From Clostridia bacterium (GTDB lineage: Bacteria > Bacillota_A > Clostridia > Oscillospirales > CAG-272): a stretch of 64,000 bases of DNA. The notes under the pieces were generated by a model, which worked only from the letters and a program-made list of their open reading frames with translations, ran no database searches and was not told where the DNA came from. Every line of letters starts with the position of its first letter. Position 1 is the stretch's first letter. The stretch is from assembly GCA_017466455.1 (NCBI GenBank), contig JAFTUD010000018.1, positions 1 through 64,000 on the forward strand, read 5' to 3'. Positions 1 through 9,074 of the stretch are shown here, piece by piece. The position numbers and the translations under genes were made by a program.

Positions 1-218
1 GCCTTGAATACAAGCCTTTTGGCTCGTTCTAAAATGCAAAGCACCTTAAACCGATGTATTTTTAGATGATTTTGGCAAGGTTGCGACGCAGTTGTATTAA
101 CATACTACAAGGAGCAAACTTGTCAAAAGGGATAAAGGCTAACGGGAATACAATTAAAACCACACTTAATGCCGTAAATACACGGTTTAAGGCTGGTTCG
201 TTCCGCTCCCGTCAGGCA
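1..218 (-). mobile_element. MITE-like element, copy 1 (truncated by window start)
   Basis: Read on the minus strand, this stretch matches the element at 54864-55108. The shared parts are an end of about 28 bases (plus 191-218), the next ~45 bases (plus ~145-190) and a near-identical 60-base block (plus 1-60). The middle differs and is about 75 bases longer here. The outer end reads TGCCTGACGGGAGCGGAACG on the minus strand and is followed by a TA (219-220). No ORF of its own is seen. The other end lies outside the window. A non-autonomous TA-targeting element is inferred from the structure. Confidence 0.65.
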
Positions 219-254
219 TAGTATGCTCAAAAACAAAGCTCAAAAGAGGCTAAA

Positions 255-665
255 TTAAATATCTTCCTCAGTATTTTTTTCTTTTTTAGAGAATAAATTC
301 TTAAATTTTTCTATAAGCTCAGGAGAATTTTCAACAAATTCAACAACCTTAGAAACAGGGTCCTTAGTTGGCGCATCAAGGTTCAAAAGCTCAACCTTTC
401 CCTTAGCATCAACAACTAAAAATCCAATAGGAGAAACGGTTACACCTGTTCCGCCGCCGCCACCGAAATTCTTTTCGGAAACGCTTTTTTTGCCGAAATA
501 ATCGACTCCACCAGAGGCAATTCCTACATAAACCTTTGAAATCGGAATAATCATAGTTCCGCTTTCGGTAGTAATAGGTGTGCCTGTTACAGTATTTGCA
601 TCAATCATGCTTTTTACATTTTCAAGCGCGGTTCTAATTAGCTCACTCTGCTTTGATTGTTCCAT
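255..665 (-). CDS. ytfJ: GerW-family sporulation protein YtfJ
   Basis: A 136-residue protein of the GerW/YtfJ family, which in Bacillus is made in the forespore and is needed for normal spore germination. The family hallmark is a glycine run in the middle (FGGGGGTG, about residues 70-77) followed by a beta-rich segment ending in VVDAKGKVELL; the C-terminus is helical and charged. An upstream in-frame TTG at 674 touches the ribosome site, so the ATG at 665 is chosen: GGAGG lies nine bases before it. The start lies inside the 3' end of the ytfI-like gene, the same order as ytfI-ytfJ in Bacillus, so the two are probably co-translated. Confidence 0.88.
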   Translation of the reverse strand: MEQSKQSELIRTALENVKSMIDANTVTGTPITTESGTMIIPISKVYVGIASGGVDYFGKKSVSEKNFGGGGGTGVTVSPIGFLVVDAKGKVELLNLDAPTKDPVSKVVEFVENSPELIEKFKNLFSKKEKNTEEDI

Positions 666-1311
666 TATTATCAACCTCCAATAATTTTTCCTGTATATTT
701 TTGAATATAAAAAATGCTTTAATCGCCTTTATGCCAAGCGTTAGTATAGATATTACCCTGATATATAGCACACAGCTTATTTCCGCCCACGATTTTTGCG
801 AAATAAAGTTTGCCCGAATATCAATGCTTGATGCGCGCGATACCTCAACATTAGATACATTGTCCAAAAGCTCAATGAAATAAGCTACACTTTGAGTTAC
901 GCTTCCGTAAGCAATAGCGGTTTTTGAAGCATTCTCACAGCCAATATCAGCATGTACCTTGATAAATCTAAAATGTATTTTTCTGAAAAAGTCCTTTAAA
1001 AGACCGAGGACAACATCAGACATTAGAGAAATCAATTTCAAAATTCCTGATGGAGAAAGAGATTTTTTCTCTTTTTTTTCTTTTTTGTCCTTTGCCCTTT
1101 CAGCGGTCGCTTTTTTCTTCTTTTTCTTTTCTTTTTTTACGCCCTTTTCCTTTTTTGAAGAAGGGAATAGCGGTATTTTGAAGAATAGAATTCTAATGTA
1201 AGCCGAGAATGAATCATCATATGCTACAATTAGCTTGATTTTTATGGACAAAATAAATGCAATAAAAAGAAAAATTGCACCTAAAACCAAGCACCATGTC
1301 GGTATATCCAT
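643..1311 (-). CDS. DUF2953 membrane-associated protein (YtfI-like)
   Basis: A 222-residue DUF2953 protein, the usual partner gene of ytfJ. It has one N-terminal membrane segment (about residues 7-27), then an IKIKLIVAYDD strand typical of the family, then a very lysine-rich stretch (about residues 55-87) and a mixed C-terminal domain. The biochemical role is unknown; the link to sporulation is inferred from the conserved ytfI-ytfJ pairing. The poly-lysine run is a low-complexity insertion and gives the opposite DNA strand a T-rich tract. It begins 21 bases after scpB ends, in the same operon. Confidence 0.8.
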   Translation of the reverse strand: MDIPTWCLVLGAIFLFIAFILSIKIKLIVAYDDSFSAYIRILFFKIPLFPSSKKEKGVKKEKKKKKKATAERAKDKKEKKEKKSLSPSGILKLISLMSDVVLGLLKDFFRKIHFRFIKVHADIGCENASKTAIAYGSVTQSVAYFIELLDNVSNVEVSRASSIDIRANFISQKSWAEISCVLYIRVISILTLGIKAIKAFFIFKNIQEKLLEVDNNGTIKAE

Positions 1312-1331
1312 GATTATCCCCCCTTAATAGC

Positions 1332-2087
1332 TTATTCCTCGTCGCCTTCCTCGCTTGCATCAATGTCTTCACCTGAGCTGCCGTCATCGCCTGTGCCGTC
1401 GGATTCTGCATTGCCTTCAAGGCTTGAATGCTCAATTTCGCCTGCGTTGCTATCAGATGAGTCACCCTCGTCATTTGAGGATTCATCAGTCATAAATTCA
1501 ATATCAAGCGGAATTATATCTCCCTCGTTTTGAGCGCGTTGAATTTCAACATACGGAAGCTGCTCAAGCGTTTCAATTCCAAAGCATCTTAAAAATGACG
1601 CAGTAGTCCTGTAAAGATTAGGTCTTCCGGGTACATCAAGTCGCCCACATACCTCAATGAGGTTTTTCTCAAGAAGGCTTCCCATTATGTAGGTGCTGTC
1701 AACACCTCTTACATCATCGATAAATGCCCTTGTGGTTGGCTGATTGTAAGCGATAATAGCAAGCACCTCAAGCGATGAGGCGGATAAATTTCCACCCCTT
1801 CTTATGCCGAGCGCGTTTTTAATATAAGGCAAAAATTCCTCTCTTGTGCAGAGCTGACATGTGCTGTCAAAGGCAAGGAGCATGATTCCGCGATTTGCAT
1901 CGCTATTGTATTTTTTAGCAAATGCCATTACCTTCTTTTTTATATGAGAGCCGTAATAGCCAAGCACCTCTCCAAGCTTCTCATAGGTCATAGGGTGACC
2001 CGCCGCAAAGAGAATAGCCTCAATAGCCTGCTCAATATTCTTATTGTCTATTTTTTGTATTTCCTCGTTATTTTGTGTATTATCCAT
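1332..2087 (-). CDS. scpB: Segregation and condensation protein B
   Basis: ScpB (251 residues) is the winged-helix dimer that binds ScpA in the SMC-ScpAB condensin complex. The N-terminal IEAILFAAGHPMT segment and the central LEVLAIIAYNQPTTRAFIDDVRGV segment, here spread over about residues 95-130, are the family signature. The last ~55 residues are an extra acidic, serine-rich tail (D/E/S/G), longer than in most ScpB proteins (about 190-200 residues) and probably disordered. scpA ends one base before this gene starts, so translation is likely coupled. Confidence 0.95.
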   Translation of the reverse strand: MDNTQNNEEIQKIDNKNIEQAIEAILFAAGHPMTYEKLGEVLGYYGSHIKKKVMAFAKKYNSDANRGIMLLAFDSTCQLCTREEFLPYIKNALGIRRGGNLSASSLEVLAIIAYNQPTTRAFIDDVRGVDSTYIMGSLLEKNLIEVCGRLDVPGRPNLYRTTASFLRCFGIETLEQLPYVEIQRAQNEGDIIPLDIEFMTDESSNDEGDSSDSNAGEIEHSSLEGNAESDGTGDDGSSGEDIDASEEGDEE

Positions 2088-2088
2088 G

Positions 2089-2931
2089 CTAATCCTCTTG
2101 TGCGTTTCTTATTTTTCCTGTGTATAGTCGTATGTAAACATTGTCGCTAAGGTTTACAACTCCGTCAAGCTGAACCGAATCAACATCCTCAATCACCGAA
2201 ATTCTTCCGGCCTTAAGCATTTCCAAAATTGCCATAAATGTAGCAACAAGCTCATGCCTTGTCGTTACATCATCAAAGCAATCAACCGCATTTATAAGAC
2301 CGCTTCTGTCGAGTAGCTTTCTTAAAATATGGTAAACTCGCTCATTAACGGAAACAGTCCTTTTGCTAATAAGTGGCTTGATTCTTTCCGATGCAATGGT
2401 GCTTTCGTCATCATGACGCATAGCGCTCATAACCCTCATAATAGCCAAGGAAAGCAAATTAACATCATGCTCGGCAACATATGAATGGTCAGCGGGAATT
2501 TCATCGGTATCCTTAGCAAATCTTCCGTTAAAGTGAGAGAACATCTCGCTAAGCTCCTTAGAAGCCTCCTTAGCGCGCTCATACTCCATTTGAAGCATAA
2601 GTGCGCGTGCAAGAGCCTCTCTTGGGTCCTCCTCGTCCTCAGGCGGACGGGGAATTAAGGTCTTGCTTTTTATATACATAAGGTGAGTTGCCATTACAAT
2701 AAACTCTGCAGCAAGCTCAATGTCCATAGCCTCCATGGCATTTATATACTCAAGATATTGATCGCAAAGGACGGATATTTGAATATCCCGTATATCCATT
2801 TTGTTCTTCGTAACCAATGTGAGCAAAACCGAAAGAGGACCTCGCCATTCGTTAATGGTATATTCAAGCTCTCCAAGAGTGATTATCTCATCGGAGCTGT
2901 CAATTTGCTCCTGAAGCTGTTTTTCTTCCAT
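2089..2931 (-). CDS. scpA: Segregation and condensation protein A
   Basis: ScpA (280 residues) is the kleisin that bridges the SMC heads. The N-terminal domain has WRGPLSVLLTLV followed by KNKMDIRDIQIS and DQYLEYI; the AAEFIVMATHLMYIKSKTL helix (about residues 74-92) that contacts the SMC neck is intact; the C-terminal winged helix (RHELVATFMAILEMLKAGRI) is present. It is followed directly by scpB and preceded by the M50 protease gene eight bases away, all in one direction. Confidence 0.95.
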   Translation of the reverse strand: MEEKQLQEQIDSSDEIITLGELEYTINEWRGPLSVLLTLVTKNKMDIRDIQISVLCDQYLEYINAMEAMDIELAAEFIVMATHLMYIKSKTLIPRPPEDEEDPREALARALMLQMEYERAKEASKELSEMFSHFNGRFAKDTDEIPADHSYVAEHDVNLLSLAIMRVMSAMRHDDESTIASERIKPLISKRTVSVNERVYHILRKLLDRSGLINAVDCFDDVTTRHELVATFMAILEMLKAGRISVIEDVDSVQLDGVVNLSDNVYIRLYTGKIRNAQED

Positions 2932-2939
2932 TTTTTACC

Positions 2940-3611
2940 TCAAAAGATAAGTGAAAATAGTGACATCATAGCATTGAACACGAAATTTACAACGCTTGAA
3001 AGTCCGTAGCTGATGTAACCGCCGAGAAATCTTGAATCCGCAAACAGTAGCAAAATAAAAACTATTGAGATCTCCCTTTCGTATCTCATTACCTTGAAAT
3101 AAAGCCTGTCGGGTAAGAATACGAGAAAAATTCGTGAGCCGTCAAGTGGCGGTAGTGGTATTAGGTTGAACACCGCAAGAGATAAATTCAACCACGCAAA
3201 GTTCCTGATAAAGAGAAGCCAGGCGGAGCAAAGCTTGTAGGCGAAGTTCATAGACTCAAACCAAACATCTGCAAGAAGGCTAAGTGACAGTGAGTATAAA
3301 AAGCAACCCACGAGCGCAAGCAGAACATTAGCAACAGGACCCGCAAGCGCAGAAAGAGCCATATCACGCTTTGGCTTTTTAAAGTTATAGGTGTTTATCG
3401 GCACGGGCTTTGCCCAACCAAATTTAAAGAATAAAAACGATAAAGCACCAAGTATATCAATGTGGTGTAGCGGATTTAGCGAAAGCCTGCCCTGAGCCTT
3501 AGCAGTGTAGTCGCCAAGCTTGTATGCGATGAATCCGTGCGCAACCTCATGAAAAATAATAGCTATAATAACCGTTGGAACGGTTAATAAAAGTTCAATA
3601 AAATAATTCAT
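2940..3611 (-). CDS. M50-family site-2 membrane protease (YwhC-like)
   Basis: A 223-residue polytopic zinc metalloprotease of the site-2 protease family. The zinc motif HEVAHG lies at about residues 22-27 in the first membrane segment, and the second motif, NLIPLPPLDGSR, at about residues 145-156 supplies the third metal ligand; roughly five to six membrane segments are visible. It resembles the short YwhC/Rip3-like group without PDZ or CBS domains; the substrate is unknown. The longer frame to 3665 would overlap engB, so the ATG at 3611, one base after the engB stop, is the likely start (TAATATG junction). Confidence 0.85.
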   Translation of the reverse strand: MNYFIELLLTVPTVIIAIIFHEVAHGFIAYKLGDYTAKAQGRLSLNPLHHIDILGALSFLFFKFGWAKPVPINTYNFKKPKRDMALSALAGPVANVLLALVGCFLYSLSLSLLADVWFESMNFAYKLCSAWLLFIRNFAWLNLSLAVFNLIPLPPLDGSRIFLVFLPDRLYFKVMRYEREISIVFILLLFADSRFLGGYISYGLSSVVNFVFNAMMSLFSLIF

Positions 3612-3612
3612 A

Positions 3613-4215
3613 TTATTTCTCGGCGTACGCCAAAATTTCCTTCCATAGGTCATCCTTGCCCTCACGGGTTTCGGATGAAAAGAGAATAATTGTAGTTCCT
3701 TCCCTAAGCACAGGGTTGGTAATGAGCTTTTCTACGGATTTTTGCCTTTCCGTCTTGTTAAGCTTGTCAGTCTTTGTAGCCACGATTACATAAGGAACGT
3801 CCATTTCATTCATAAACGAAATCATATCAATATCGTCCTTAGTATAACCGATTCTTGAGTCCACAAGCTGAACAACGAGCTTCAACAGGTCAAAATTCGG
3901 ATTTTTAGTAAAATATCCGTCAACAAGATTTGACCAAATGAGCTGCTCCTGAGCAGTACGCTTTGCGTAGCCATACCCGGGCAAATCAACAAGAAATAGC
4001 TTTGAATCAATGTCGTAGAAGTTTATTGTTATTGTCTTTCCGGGAGAGCTACTAACCCTTGCGAGAGATTTTCTGCCCAAAAGGGTATTTATAAGCGAGC
4101 TTTTTCCAACATTTGACCTGCCCGAAAAGGCAATTTGCGGTATAGGATTCCTTAAAAATTGAGAGGGCTTTCCCGCGCTCATTCTCAAGGAAGCGTTATT
4201 TACATTGATTTTCAT
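3613..4215 (-). CDS. engB: Ribosome biogenesis GTPase EngB (YsxC/YihA)
   Basis: EngB (200 residues) is an essential GTPase of 50S subunit assembly. The P-loop is GRSNVGKSS (about residues 32-40), G3 is DLPGYGYA, G4 is TKTD (about residue 147) and the last motif is FSSETREG. Its length is normal. It lies downstream of lon with an 11-base gap, the lon-engB order seen in many Firmicutes, and runs into the M50 protease gene. Confidence 0.96.
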   Translation of the reverse strand: MKINVNNASLRMSAGKPSQFLRNPIPQIAFSGRSNVGKSSLINTLLGRKSLARVSSSPGKTITINFYDIDSKLFLVDLPGYGYAKRTAQEQLIWSNLVDGYFTKNPNFDLLKLVVQLVDSRIGYTKDDIDMISFMNEMDVPYVIVATKTDKLNKTERQKSVEKLITNPVLREGTTIILFSSETREGKDDLWKEILAYAEK

Positions 4216-4226
4216 AAAAATTTACC

Positions 4227-6608
4227 TTAAGCCTTGTAGGAAGTGCATTTGCTGATAAATGCGGTTACAATTTCACCGTCGGTAGAGGAGAGAGAAGCGT
4301 TTAAAACATCATCAATCGTTTCGCAGGCTATAAATTCTACATTTTCTCTTACAACAGGATCAATTTCCTCAAGGTCCTTTACATTTTTCTTTGGAATAAG
4401 AATGGTGGAAACACCGGCGGAGTAGCCCGCGATAGTCTTTTCCTTAAGTCCGCCAATAGGGAGGACATTTCCGCGGAGCGTAATCTCTCCTGTCATAGCA
4501 ACATCGCGCCTTACAGGGCGGGAGGAAAGCACGCTTATGAGCGCAGTAGCAAGCGTAACACCCGCGCTTGGTCCGTCCTTTGGAACTGCACCCTCGGGCA
4601 CATGAATGTGTATATCGTTCTTTGAATGGAACTCGGGGTCAATACCAAGCCTTACCGCATTTTCGCGAATGTAGCTTATGGCAATCTCCGCAGACTCCTT
4701 CATAACATCGCCAAGCTGACCGGTAAGCTTTACCTTACCGCTACCGTTCATTACCGATGCCTCAATCTTCAAAAGATCTCCGCCGATAGAGGTATAAGCA
4801 AGACCGTTTACAACGCCTATCTGATCGCGTGAGTCGATTTTCTCCGTGTCAAATTTGCGCGCACCCAAAAAGCCTGAAAGATTTTTGTCAGTGATGCTGA
4901 CGCTCTTTACCCCGTCCTCAATTATCTTCTTTGCTGCTTTTCTGCAAAGAGAAGCGATTTCGCGCTCAAGATTTCTGACACCCGCCTCGGCAGTATATGA
5001 GTCTATAATATCCCTTAGCGCAGAGTCTGATATTTTTAGATTCTTAGCCGATAAGCCGTGACGCTTCAATTGCTTTGCGACAAGGTGATTTTTAGCAATA
5101 TTCAGCTTTTCGTTCTTTGTATAAGAGGAAAGCTCAATAATCTCCATTCTGTCAATAAGAGGCTTTGGAATGTTTTCAAGAGAGTTTGCAGTAGCAATAA
5201 ACATGCACCTTGAAAGGTCCACGCTCATCTCCACAAAGTGATCTCTGAATGCCTTATTTTGCTCGCCGTCAAGCACCTCAAGCATGGCGGACGCAGGATC
5301 TCCCTTGAAGTCCGAGGACATTTTATCAATCTCATCAAATACCATAACAGGATTAGCAGTCTTGCATTCAATAAGAGCATTTATAATTCTTCCGGGCATA
5401 GCGCCAACATAGGTCTTTCTGTGTCCGCGGATTTCTGCCTCATCTCTTACACCGCCAAGCGAAACTCTTACATATTTTCTCTTGAGCGCGCGTGCAATAG
5501 ATGAGCATAGAGAGGTCTTACCCACACCGGGAGGGCCAACAAGACAAAGAATTTGATTTCCGAGGTCATTATTCAACTGCTTAACAGCGATAAATTCAAG
5601 AATACGCTCCTTGACCCTTTGCAAGCCGTAATGGTCCTTGTCAAGGATTTTCCTTGCTAAGGCAACATCGGTGCAGTCCTTTGAAAATGTGTTGAACGGA
5701 ATTTCAAGACATGTTTCAATGTATGTGCGAAGAATAGTTGATTCAGGCGTGCCAAAGGGTGCCTTGTTGAACTTGTAAAGCTCCTTTAATAGCTTATCCT
5801 CAACATCCTTGGGGAACTTTTTTGCAACGATTTCATCATATAGCTCATCGCTTTCGCTTTGAATATCGTTTCCAAGCTCTCCTTGAAGCACCTTTATCTG
5901 CTCTCTGATATAGTATTCCTTTTGACCCTCGTCAATCTTATCCTTGGTTTTTCTTTGTATATCAGCCTCAAAGTGGATAATCTTAGACTCGCGAGTAAGG
6001 ATTTTTATAAGGCGCTCGGCACGCTTATATTCGTTAAATTCAGCAAGAATTTTTTGCTTATCCTCAAGCTTGACTAAAAGATTAGAGGCAACAAAATCGC
6101 AAAGGAAAGCAAGAGAGTGAATAGTGCTAAGCGTTGACTCAAGCTCCTTTGACTGTACGGGAAGATAGGAAATTATATCATTTATCTTCTCCTTAACAGT
6201 ACGGCGTAGCGCCTCTTCCTTCAGTACAGGATAACCGTTTACTACGAGCGACTTCGCAGTTACGCTTGCGCTGTAATAGCCTGAAAGAGTAGTAATCTCG
6301 CCTGTTTCTCCGCGGTAAACGCCCTCAACAATAGCCTTTATGCTACCACTCGGGTCGGTGATAATCTTTTTTATCTTTGCAATAGTTCCGACGCTCTCAA
6401 GGTTAGAAGCAATCAGTCTTTCCTCATCCTGATCCTTTTGAGCAACAAGGTAGACATAAGAGCCGGTCTTTTGCGCTGCCTCAATGGCGTTTTTTGAAAA
6501 TTGACGAACAACCTCAATGCTTACAGGAATGGACGGAAACACCACCATACCGCGCATTGCTAAGACGGGTAAATTATATTGTTCACATATTTCGTTATAT
6601 GTAATCAT
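4227..6608 (-). CDS. lon: ATP-dependent protease Lon
   Basis: Lon (793 residues from the chosen start) is the cytosolic AAA+ serine-lysine protease. In order it has the LON substrate domain (LPVLAMRGMVVFP near the N-terminus), a helical arm, the AAA+ module with Walker A GPPGVGKTS and Walker B VFDEIDK, and the protease domain with catalytic serine in DGPSAGVT and lysine in IGGLKEKTIAG. The frame is open to 6650, but the ATG at 6608 has a GAAAGGAT site and fits the family N-terminus. It heads the minus-strand lon-engB-M50-scpAB-ytfIJ series. Confidence 0.96.
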   Translation of the reverse strand: MITYNEICEQYNLPVLAMRGMVVFPSIPVSIEVVRQFSKNAIEAAQKTGSYVYLVAQKDQDEERLIASNLESVGTIAKIKKIITDPSGSIKAIVEGVYRGETGEITTLSGYYSASVTAKSLVVNGYPVLKEEALRRTVKEKINDIISYLPVQSKELESTLSTIHSLAFLCDFVASNLLVKLEDKQKILAEFNEYKRAERLIKILTRESKIIHFEADIQRKTKDKIDEGQKEYYIREQIKVLQGELGNDIQSESDELYDEIVAKKFPKDVEDKLLKELYKFNKAPFGTPESTILRTYIETCLEIPFNTFSKDCTDVALARKILDKDHYGLQRVKERILEFIAVKQLNNDLGNQILCLVGPPGVGKTSLCSSIARALKRKYVRVSLGGVRDEAEIRGHRKTYVGAMPGRIINALIECKTANPVMVFDEIDKMSSDFKGDPASAMLEVLDGEQNKAFRDHFVEMSVDLSRCMFIATANSLENIPKPLIDRMEIIELSSYTKNEKLNIAKNHLVAKQLKRHGLSAKNLKISDSALRDIIDSYTAEAGVRNLEREIASLCRKAAKKIIEDGVKSVSITDKNLSGFLGARKFDTEKIDSRDQIGVVNGLAYTSIGGDLLKIEASVMNGSGKVKLTGQLGDVMKESAEIAISYIRENAVRLGIDPEFHSKNDIHIHVPEGAVPKDGPSAGVTLATALISVLSSRPVRRDVAMTGEITLRGNVLPIGGLKEKTIAGYSAGVSTILIPKKNVKDLEEIDPVVRENVEFIACETIDDVLNASLSSTDGEIVTAFISKCTSYKA

Positions 6609-6665
6609 CGTAAATCCTTTCGTATTATGCGAGAATTTGCCAATATGCATAATTTGTTATCTTAT

Positions 6666-6694
6666 AGTATAGCACAAATAAAACCGAATTTCTA
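6666..6694 (-). promoter_or_regulatory. Candidate promoter for lon operon
   Basis: On the minus strand an extended -10 (TGC-TATACT, plus 6666-6671) lies 17 bases from a weak -35 (TAGAAA, plus 6689-6694), about 60 bases before the lon start. No CIRCE or CtsR-like operator was recognised. Confidence 0.5.
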
Positions 6695-6743
6695 TATTTT
6701 TATAAAATAATATAAAAAATATTTAAAAATATTTAAAAACTGT

Positions 6744-6772
6744 TTGACTTAAACTGCATTGTGTAGTAAAAT
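6744..6772 (+). promoter_or_regulatory. Sigma-A promoter for rqcH
   Basis: TTGACT (6744-6749), a 17-base spacer and TAAAAT (6767-6772) stand 39 bases before the rqcH start, in the divergent lon/rqcH gap. Confidence 0.8.
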
Positions 6773-6810
6773 ATACATTAAGACAGCGCTTATCGAAGGG
6801 AGAGATACTT

Positions 6811-8556
6811 ATGGCATATGATGCTGGAATACTTCGTTATATTGTTAACGAAATAAACTCATATGGCGCTTGTAGGGTTGATAAGGTCTATCAGCCTGCA
6901 AACGATGAAATAATACTCCTGCTTCACGCAGGAAGGGAAAATTTGAAGCTATTGATAAACGCGGGCTCAAATTACCCAAGGATGAACTTCACATCATCAA
7001 AATCCGAAAACCCGATAAAGGCACCGATGCTTTGTATGCTTTTAAGAAAGCACCTTGGCGGAGCAAGGCTGATTTGCGCAAGGCAATACGGTTATGAAAG
7101 AGCGTGTGAGCTTGAGTTTGAGGCGTATGATGAAATGGGCTTCAAATCAAAGAAATATCTTATTTGCGAGATCATGGGTAAATACAGCAATATAATTCTT
7201 GCCGATAAGGATAAAAGGATAATATCAGCCCTTAAGGCTATTGATTTTTCAACAAGCACACAAAGGCAAATCTTGACGGGTATGACCTATGAGCTTCCGC
7301 CGAAGCAGGATAAGGTAAATATCCTTGAGCTAACAGGGGAGGAGTTTGATAATATCTATCAAGGCGCAAGCCCCGAGATGAAAATTGATAAATTCATAAC
7401 TGCACATTTTCAAGGAATTGCAATGCCGGTAGCAAGACAAATTGCGTATGAATGCACAGGAAGCATTGATGCGATTCTTGATAGCGTCAGTCGTGACTCT
7501 CTTAAAACAGCGTTTTTCTATGTTGTAGATCGCATAAAAAATCTTGATGCTGAGCCATATTTGACCTTTGTTCAAGGCTCACCAACCGAATATTCGTATA
7601 TAAGGCTTGATTTTTACGGCAGAGAGTCGCAAAACGAAAAATTCAATACATTTTCCGAAATGATTGACGCCTTCTATTCAAAAAAGAGTCAAAACGAAAG
7701 GATAAGGCAAAAATCAGCTGATATAACAAGGCTTATAACAAACGCAAGAGCGAGGATTTTAAAAAAGATTGCGTTGCAGGGTGAGGAGCTTGCAAGCTCG
7801 GAAAAGAGCGAGGAGCTAAAGCAAATGGGCGACCTCATCACCGCGAATATATACCAAATCAAGCGCGGACAGGAGCGAGTTAGCGTAATCAACTATTATG
7901 ACCCCGAGTGCCCAACCGTTGAAATTGAGCTTGACGGAAGGCTCACACCTGCGCAGAATGCGCAAAGATACTATAAAAAGTATAATAAGGCAAAGACCGC
8001 AAGAATAGAGCTTACAAGGCAAATTGAGCTTTCAAGGGCGGAGCTTGAGTATATTGAAACGGTTTTTGACGCACTTGAAAAGGCAGAAACGGAAAGCGAT
8101 CTCGTTGAAATAAGAGATGAGCTTTATCATAGCGGATATGCGTCGCGAATGAAGAATTATAGCGCCGCAAAGACTCCTGCTCCCTCACCGTTAAAATTTG
8201 TCACAAGTGGCGGTTATACTGTTCTGTGCGGAAAAAACAACAAGCAAAATGATTATATAACAACCAAGCTCGCGACAAAGAAGGACTGGTGGTTCCATGT
8301 AAAAAATCTTCCCGGCTCGCATGTTCTCATGCAATGCGACGGAGAAGAGCCGTCAGAGAGGGATTTTACCGAGGCTTGTGAGATCGCTGCCTTTTACTCT
8401 AAGGCAAAGGGAAATAATATCGCCGTTGACTATACCCACGCAAAAGAGGTAAAAAAGCCCGTTGGCTCAAAGCCCGGATATGTCATATATCATGTAAACT
8501 GGACAGCATATGTTACCCCCGATGAAAAAAGAATAAACGAAATGCTAAAAAGGTGA
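6811..8556 (+). CDS. rqcH: Rqc2 homolog RqcH (NFACT family)
   Basis: RqcH (581 residues; older name FbpA, fibronectin-binding protein) binds stalled 50S-peptidyl-tRNA complexes and adds C-terminal alanine tails for degradation. The NFACT-N domain starts with RVDKVYQP and contains LCMLLRKHLGGARL; a helix-hairpin-helix and long coiled coil occupy about residues 270-430; the NFACT-R domain is recognised by KDWWFHVKNLPGSHVLM (about residues 490-506). The family's usual DR/ER pair is present as ER (in QYGYERACELEF). It ends five bases before the NUDIX gene, a probable operon. Confidence 0.92.
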   Translation: MAYDAGILRYIVNEINSYGACRVDKVYQPANDEIILLLHAGRENLKLLINAGSNYPRMNFTSSKSENPIKAPMLCMLLRKHLGGARLICARQYGYERACELEFEAYDEMGFKSKKYLICEIMGKYSNIILADKDKRIISALKAIDFSTSTQRQILTGMTYELPPKQDKVNILELTGEEFDNIYQGASPEMKIDKFITAHFQGIAMPVARQIAYECTGSIDAILDSVSRDSLKTAFFYVVDRIKNLDAEPYLTFVQGSPTEYSYIRLDFYGRESQNEKFNTFSEMIDAFYSKKSQNERIRQKSADITRLITNARARILKKIALQGEELASSEKSEELKQMGDLITANIYQIKRGQERVSVINYYDPECPTVEIELDGRLTPAQNAQRYYKKYNKAKTARIELTRQIELSRAELEYIETVFDALEKAETESDLVEIRDELYHSGYASRMKNYSAAKTPAPSPLKFVTSGGYTVLCGKNNKQNDYITTKLATKKDWWFHVKNLPGSHVLMQCDGEEPSERDFTEACEIAAFYSKAKGNNIAVDYTHAKEVKKPVGSKPGYVIYHVNWTAYVTPDEKRINEMLKR

Positions 8557-8560
8557 GAAT

Positions 8561-8980
8561 ATGAAAATTACATTTTTAGACAGTGTAGAGGATTCGCTTA
8601 TAAAATTCGGAGTTATCATAGCAATCCATAACGGAAAATATATCTTTTGCAAGCATAAGGAAAGAAACACCTTGGAAATTCCGGGCGGACACCGTGAGGT
8701 GGGAGAAAGCGTTGATGACACTGCGAAAAGGGAGCTTTTTGAGGAAACAGGAGCAACTGATTTTGATATTTCTCCAATTTGTGTTTATTGCGTTACAAAG
8801 GACGGCGAGCATACCTACGGCAAGCTCTATTTTGCGAATGTCAGAGCGTTAAACGATACGCTTGACAGCGAAATGGAATGTATATTTTTCTACGATGAAT
8901 TGCCACCGCTTGATAGGTGGACTTACCCCGCCTTACAGGGCGAAATGATTGAGGAGTGGAAGCGCAGAGGCGCGAAATAA
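8561..8980 (+). CDS. NUDIX hydrolase
   Basis: A 139-residue NUDIX pyrophosphohydrolase. The Nudix box is complete: GGHREVGESVDDTAKREL followed by FEETGA, about residues 44-67, with all catalytic glutamates. The substrate cannot be told from sequence; small proteins of this type commonly act on oxidised or excess nucleotides. It lies close behind rqcH and ends before a two-way terminator. Confidence 0.85.
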   Translation: MKITFLDSVEDSLIKFGVIIAIHNGKYIFCKHKERNTLEIPGGHREVGESVDDTAKRELFEETGATDFDISPICVYCVTKDGEHTYGKLYFANVRALNDTLDSEMECIFFYDELPPLDRWTYPALQGEMIEEWKRRGAK

Positions 8981-9034
8981 TGAATTTTAAAATTTAATAA
9001 TTCAAAATATTTTAAAAACAAAAATTCAAAAAAT

Positions 9035-9065
9035 CAAAAAAGCGCTGCATTGCAACGCTTTTTTC
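9035..9065. terminator. Two-way intrinsic terminator between NUDIX and SLH genes
   Basis: The hairpin AAGCGCTGC-ATT-GCAACGCTT is flanked by A-runs on the left and T-runs on the right, so it can end both the plus-strand NUDIX transcript and the minus-strand SLH gene. Confidence 0.85.
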
Positions 9066-9074
9066 TTTTGTTTA

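Noticed and set aside
959..1201. Plus-strand phenylalanine-rich ORF
   Set aside because: It is the complement of the lysine-rich part of the DUF2953 gene.
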